This document shows, piece after piece, positions 61,796 through 64,000 of a DNA stretch of 64,000 bases (positions are counted from its first letter, which is position 1; each line of letters begins with the position of its first letter). The notes beneath the pieces were generated by a model. That model was given only the letters and a program-made list of their open reading frames with translations. It searched no databases and was not told where the DNA came from. Source of the stretch: Mycolicibacterium sp. GF69 (GTDB taxonomy: Bacteria > Actinomycetota > Actinomycetes > Mycobacteriales > Mycobacteriaceae); assembly GCF_003284965.1 (NCBI RefSeq), contig NZ_QMEW01000001.1, forward strand, positions 372,001 to 436,000. Direction: 5' to 3'. The translations under genes and the position numbers were made by a program.

Positions 61796-63985
61796 ATGGC
61801 CGACAAGACGACACATTCCCAGGGCGCCGGAGCCGCCCCCACCGCGGACAGTCCGGCCGCCATCCGCAATGTGGTGCTGGTGGGTCCATCGGGTGGCGGC
61901 AAGACAACACTCATCGAGGCACTTCTGTTGGCCTCCGGCGTCTTGGCCAGACCCGGCTCGGTACAGGACGGCACCACCGTGTGCGACAGCGACGAGGCCG
62001 AGATCTCCCAACAGCGTTCGGTGGGCCTGGCGCTCGCCTCTCTGCTGCACGACGGCGTCAAGGTCAATCTCATCGACACACCCGGCTACGCCGACTTCGT
62101 CGGGGAACTGCGTGCGGGGCTGCGCGCCGCCGACTGTGCGCTGTTCGTCATCGCCGCCAACGAGGGCATCGACGAACCGACCAAGTCGCTGTGGTCCGAG
62201 TGCAGCCAGGTCGGCATGCCGCGAGCGGTGGTCATCACCAAACTCGACCACGCCCGTGCGAATTACGACAACGCACTGGCCGCCGCGCAGCAGGCGTTCG
62301 GCGACAAGGTGCTTCCGCTGTATCTGCCCGCGGGGCGTACGAAGCCGGGCAGGGAATCGGATTCGCCGTGCACCGGCCTGATCGGACTGTTGTCGCAGAC
62401 GCACTACGAATACGCCGACGGCAAGCGCACCGGCACCCACGAACCCGACGACGCGTACGCCGACACCATGTCCGAACACCGCGCCACGCTGATCGAGGGG
62501 ATCATCGAGGAGTCCGAGGATGAGACATTGATGGAGCGCTACCTGGGTGGGGAGCAGATCGATCAGTCGGCGCTCATCGATGACTTGGAGAAGGCGGTCG
62601 CCAGGGGATCGTTCTTTCCGGTGATCCCCGTGTGCAGCGGCACGGGCGTGGGCACGCTCGAGTTGCTGGAGATCATCACCGCGGGATTCCCCTCGCCGCC
62701 CGAACATCGACTGCCCGAGGTTTTCACCCCACAGGGCAGACCGCGCGCCGAGATTCCGTGTGACCCGGCCGGTCCGCTGCTGGCCGAAGTCGTCAAGACG
62801 ACCTCCGACCCCTACCTCGGACGGGTCAGCCTGGTCCGGGTGTTCTCGGGAACCATCACTCCCGACGCGACCGTGCATGTGTCCGGCCACTTCTCGTCGT
62901 TCTTCGGTGGTAACGGCTCGCTGACCGGATCGCTGGGCGGGCACGAGGACCACGACGAAGACGAGCGGATCGGCACGCTGTCGTTCCCGCTCGGCAAACA
63001 GCAGCGGCCCGCGCCCTCGGTGATCGCCGGCGATATCTGCGCGATCGGGCGGCTCAGCCGGGCCGAGACCGGAGACACCCTGTCCGACAAGTCCGATCCG
63101 CTGGTGCTGCGGCCGTGGGGTATGCCCGAACCGCTGCTGCCCATCGCGGTGCAACCCAGGGCGAAAACCGACGAGGACAAGCTGTCGGTGGGATTGCAGC
63201 GGTTGGCCGCCGAGGACCCCACGCTGCGCATCGAGCAGAATCCCGAGACGCATCAGATCGTGCTGTGGACCATGGGCGAAGCGCACGCCGGCGTCGTCCT
63301 CGACTCGCTGTCCCGTCGCTACGGCGTCGCCGTCGACACGGTCGAACTGCGCGTGCCGCTGCGAGAAACCTTCGGCGGCAAGGCCAAAGGCCACGGTCGA
63401 CACGTCAAGCAGTCCGGCGGACACGGGCAGTACGCGGTATGCGACATCGAGGTGGAGCCGCTACCCGAGGGCTCCGGATTCGAATTCGTCGACAAAGTGG
63501 TCGGCGGTGCGGTGCCCCGTCAGTTCATCCCGAGCGTGGAGAAAGGTGTGCGGGCGCAGATGGAAAAGGGGGTCGGACCGGGTTACCCGGTCGTCGACAT
63601 CCGCGTCACGCTGTTCGACGGAAAGGCCCACAGCGTCGACTCATCGGACTTCGCGTTCCAGATGGCCGGCGGGCTGGCGCTGCGCGAGGCGGCAGCGGCG
63701 ACGAAGGTGAACCTGCTCGAACCCGTCGACGAGGTTTCGATTCTGATCCCCGACGACTTCGTCGGCGCGATCATGGGCGATCTGGCGGGGCGCCGGGGGC
63801 GGGTGCTGGGCACCGACAAGGTCGGCGAGGACCGCACGCTGGTCAAGGCCGAGATCCCCGAGGTAGAACTCACCCGCTACGCGATCGATCTGCGTTCGTT
63901 GGCGCACGGCGCCGGTACCTTCACCCGCTGCTTCGCGCGGTACGAACCGATGCCCGACCACGCCGCTGCGAAAGTCACGGCGTGA
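61796..63985 (+). CDS. fusA2: EF-G-like translational GTPase FusA2
   Basis: A 729-residue EF-G-like GTPase. The G1 motif is VLVGPSGGGKTTLIEALLLA, G3 is IDTPGYADFVGEL and G4 is TKLDHAR in place of NKxD. The later EF-G domains are present (KPGRESDSP, VELRVPLRETFGGKAKGHGR, FIPSVEKGVRAQMEKG, the C-terminal LAGRRGRVLGTDK). Switch I is unusual (SQQRSVGLALASL instead of RGIT), which is why such proteins are thought not to replace FusA. ATG 61796 has AAGGGA upstream. Its role in mycobacteria is not settled. Confidence 0.93.
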   Translation: MADKTTHSQGAGAAPTADSPAAIRNVVLVGPSGGGKTTLIEALLLASGVLARPGSVQDGTTVCDSDEAEISQQRSVGLALASLLHDGVKVNLIDTPGYADFVGELRAGLRAADCALFVIAANEGIDEPTKSLWSECSQVGMPRAVVITKLDHARANYDNALAAAQQAFGDKVLPLYLPAGRTKPGRESDSPCTGLIGLLSQTHYEYADGKRTGTHEPDDAYADTMSEHRATLIEGIIEESEDETLMERYLGGEQIDQSALIDDLEKAVARGSFFPVIPVCSGTGVGTLELLEIITAGFPSPPEHRLPEVFTPQGRPRAEIPCDPAGPLLAEVVKTTSDPYLGRVSLVRVFSGTITPDATVHVSGHFSSFFGGNGSLTGSLGGHEDHDEDERIGTLSFPLGKQQRPAPSVIAGDICAIGRLSRAETGDTLSDKSDPLVLRPWGMPEPLLPIAVQPRAKTDEDKLSVGLQRLAAEDPTLRIEQNPETHQIVLWTMGEAHAGVVLDSLSRRYGVAVDTVELRVPLRETFGGKAKGHGRHVKQSGGHGQYAVCDIEVEPLPEGSGFEFVDKVVGGAVPRQFIPSVEKGVRAQMEKGVGPGYPVVDIRVTLFDGKAHSVDSSDFAFQMAGGLALREAAAATKVNLLEPVDEVSILIPDDFVGAIMGDLAGRRGRVLGTDKVGEDRTLVKAEIPEVELTRYAIDLRSLAHGAGTFTRCFARYEPMPDHAAAKVTA

Positions 63986-64000
63986 GATCGGGCCGAATCA

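Overview
The window is a GC-rich (about two-thirds G+C by hand count in housekeeping stretches) chromosomal segment of a Mycobacterium/Mycolicibacterium species. The evidence is the set of near-diagnostic mycobacterial genes (mmpL3, mmpL11, MHB-type haemophores, omamA, zmp1, ricR, an L,D-transpeptidase, fusA2, the treS-mak pair) and their order. From base 1 to about 37.8 kb the order follows, with insertions, the M. tuberculosis block running from about lipW/Rv0216/fadE3/fadD4 through pckA, trmB, mmpL3, mmpL11, omamA, zmp1, Rv0192, ricR and ilvD to Rv0187. The right end resembles the Rv0120c-Rv0127 block.

Layout. 0-8.3 kb: lipid/acyl-CoA catabolism (a frameshifted alpha/beta hydrolase, an amidohydrolase, a class III CoA-transferase, a double-hotdog hydratase divergent from an acyl-CoA dehydrogenase, a GntR regulator, an enoyl-CoA hydratase and a FadD4-like ligase). 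8.3-9.6 kb: a decayed cyclase/LuxR-type remnant and a RelBE toxin-antitoxin pair. 9.6-15.8 kb: pckG, a coupled pair of dynamin-like GTPase genes, trmB and a NYN-domain gene. 15.8-28.3 kb: the cell-envelope and haem-uptake block with mmpL3, two MHB haemophore genes, mmpL11 and the Mce-associated gene omamA. 28.4-37.8 kb: a glycosyltransferase coupled to zmp1, an L,D-transpeptidase, a copper-responsive DUF305 lipoprotein-ricR operon with a clear operator, ilvD and a Rv0187-like methyltransferase.

38.1-42.3 kb is the main accessory island: three adjacent genes with features of type VII (ESX) secretion substrates. Their G+C content falls to about 48% in places, and they sit at the point where conserved gene order ends. 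42.3-48.9 kb carries a zinc alcohol dehydrogenase with a tiny coupled ORF, an overlapping four-gene membrane/cupredoxin-like operon of unknown role, pncA and an enoyl-CoA hydratase. 49-55.1 kb is glycogen/trehalose metabolism (glgX, mak, treS), with a candidate structured RNA at about 51.72-51.82 kb. 55.2-64 kb holds a HugZ/PPOX-like protein, an orotate phosphoribosyltransferase, a complete four-gene ABC importer operon, an F420/FMN-type oxidoreductase and fusA2.

Two themes recur. Many starts have a TANNNT box 6-7 bases upstream of ATG/GTG and no Shine-Dalgarno sequence, which predicts leaderless mRNAs. Several convergent gene junctions carry very long near-perfect palindromes, two of which are copies of the same element.
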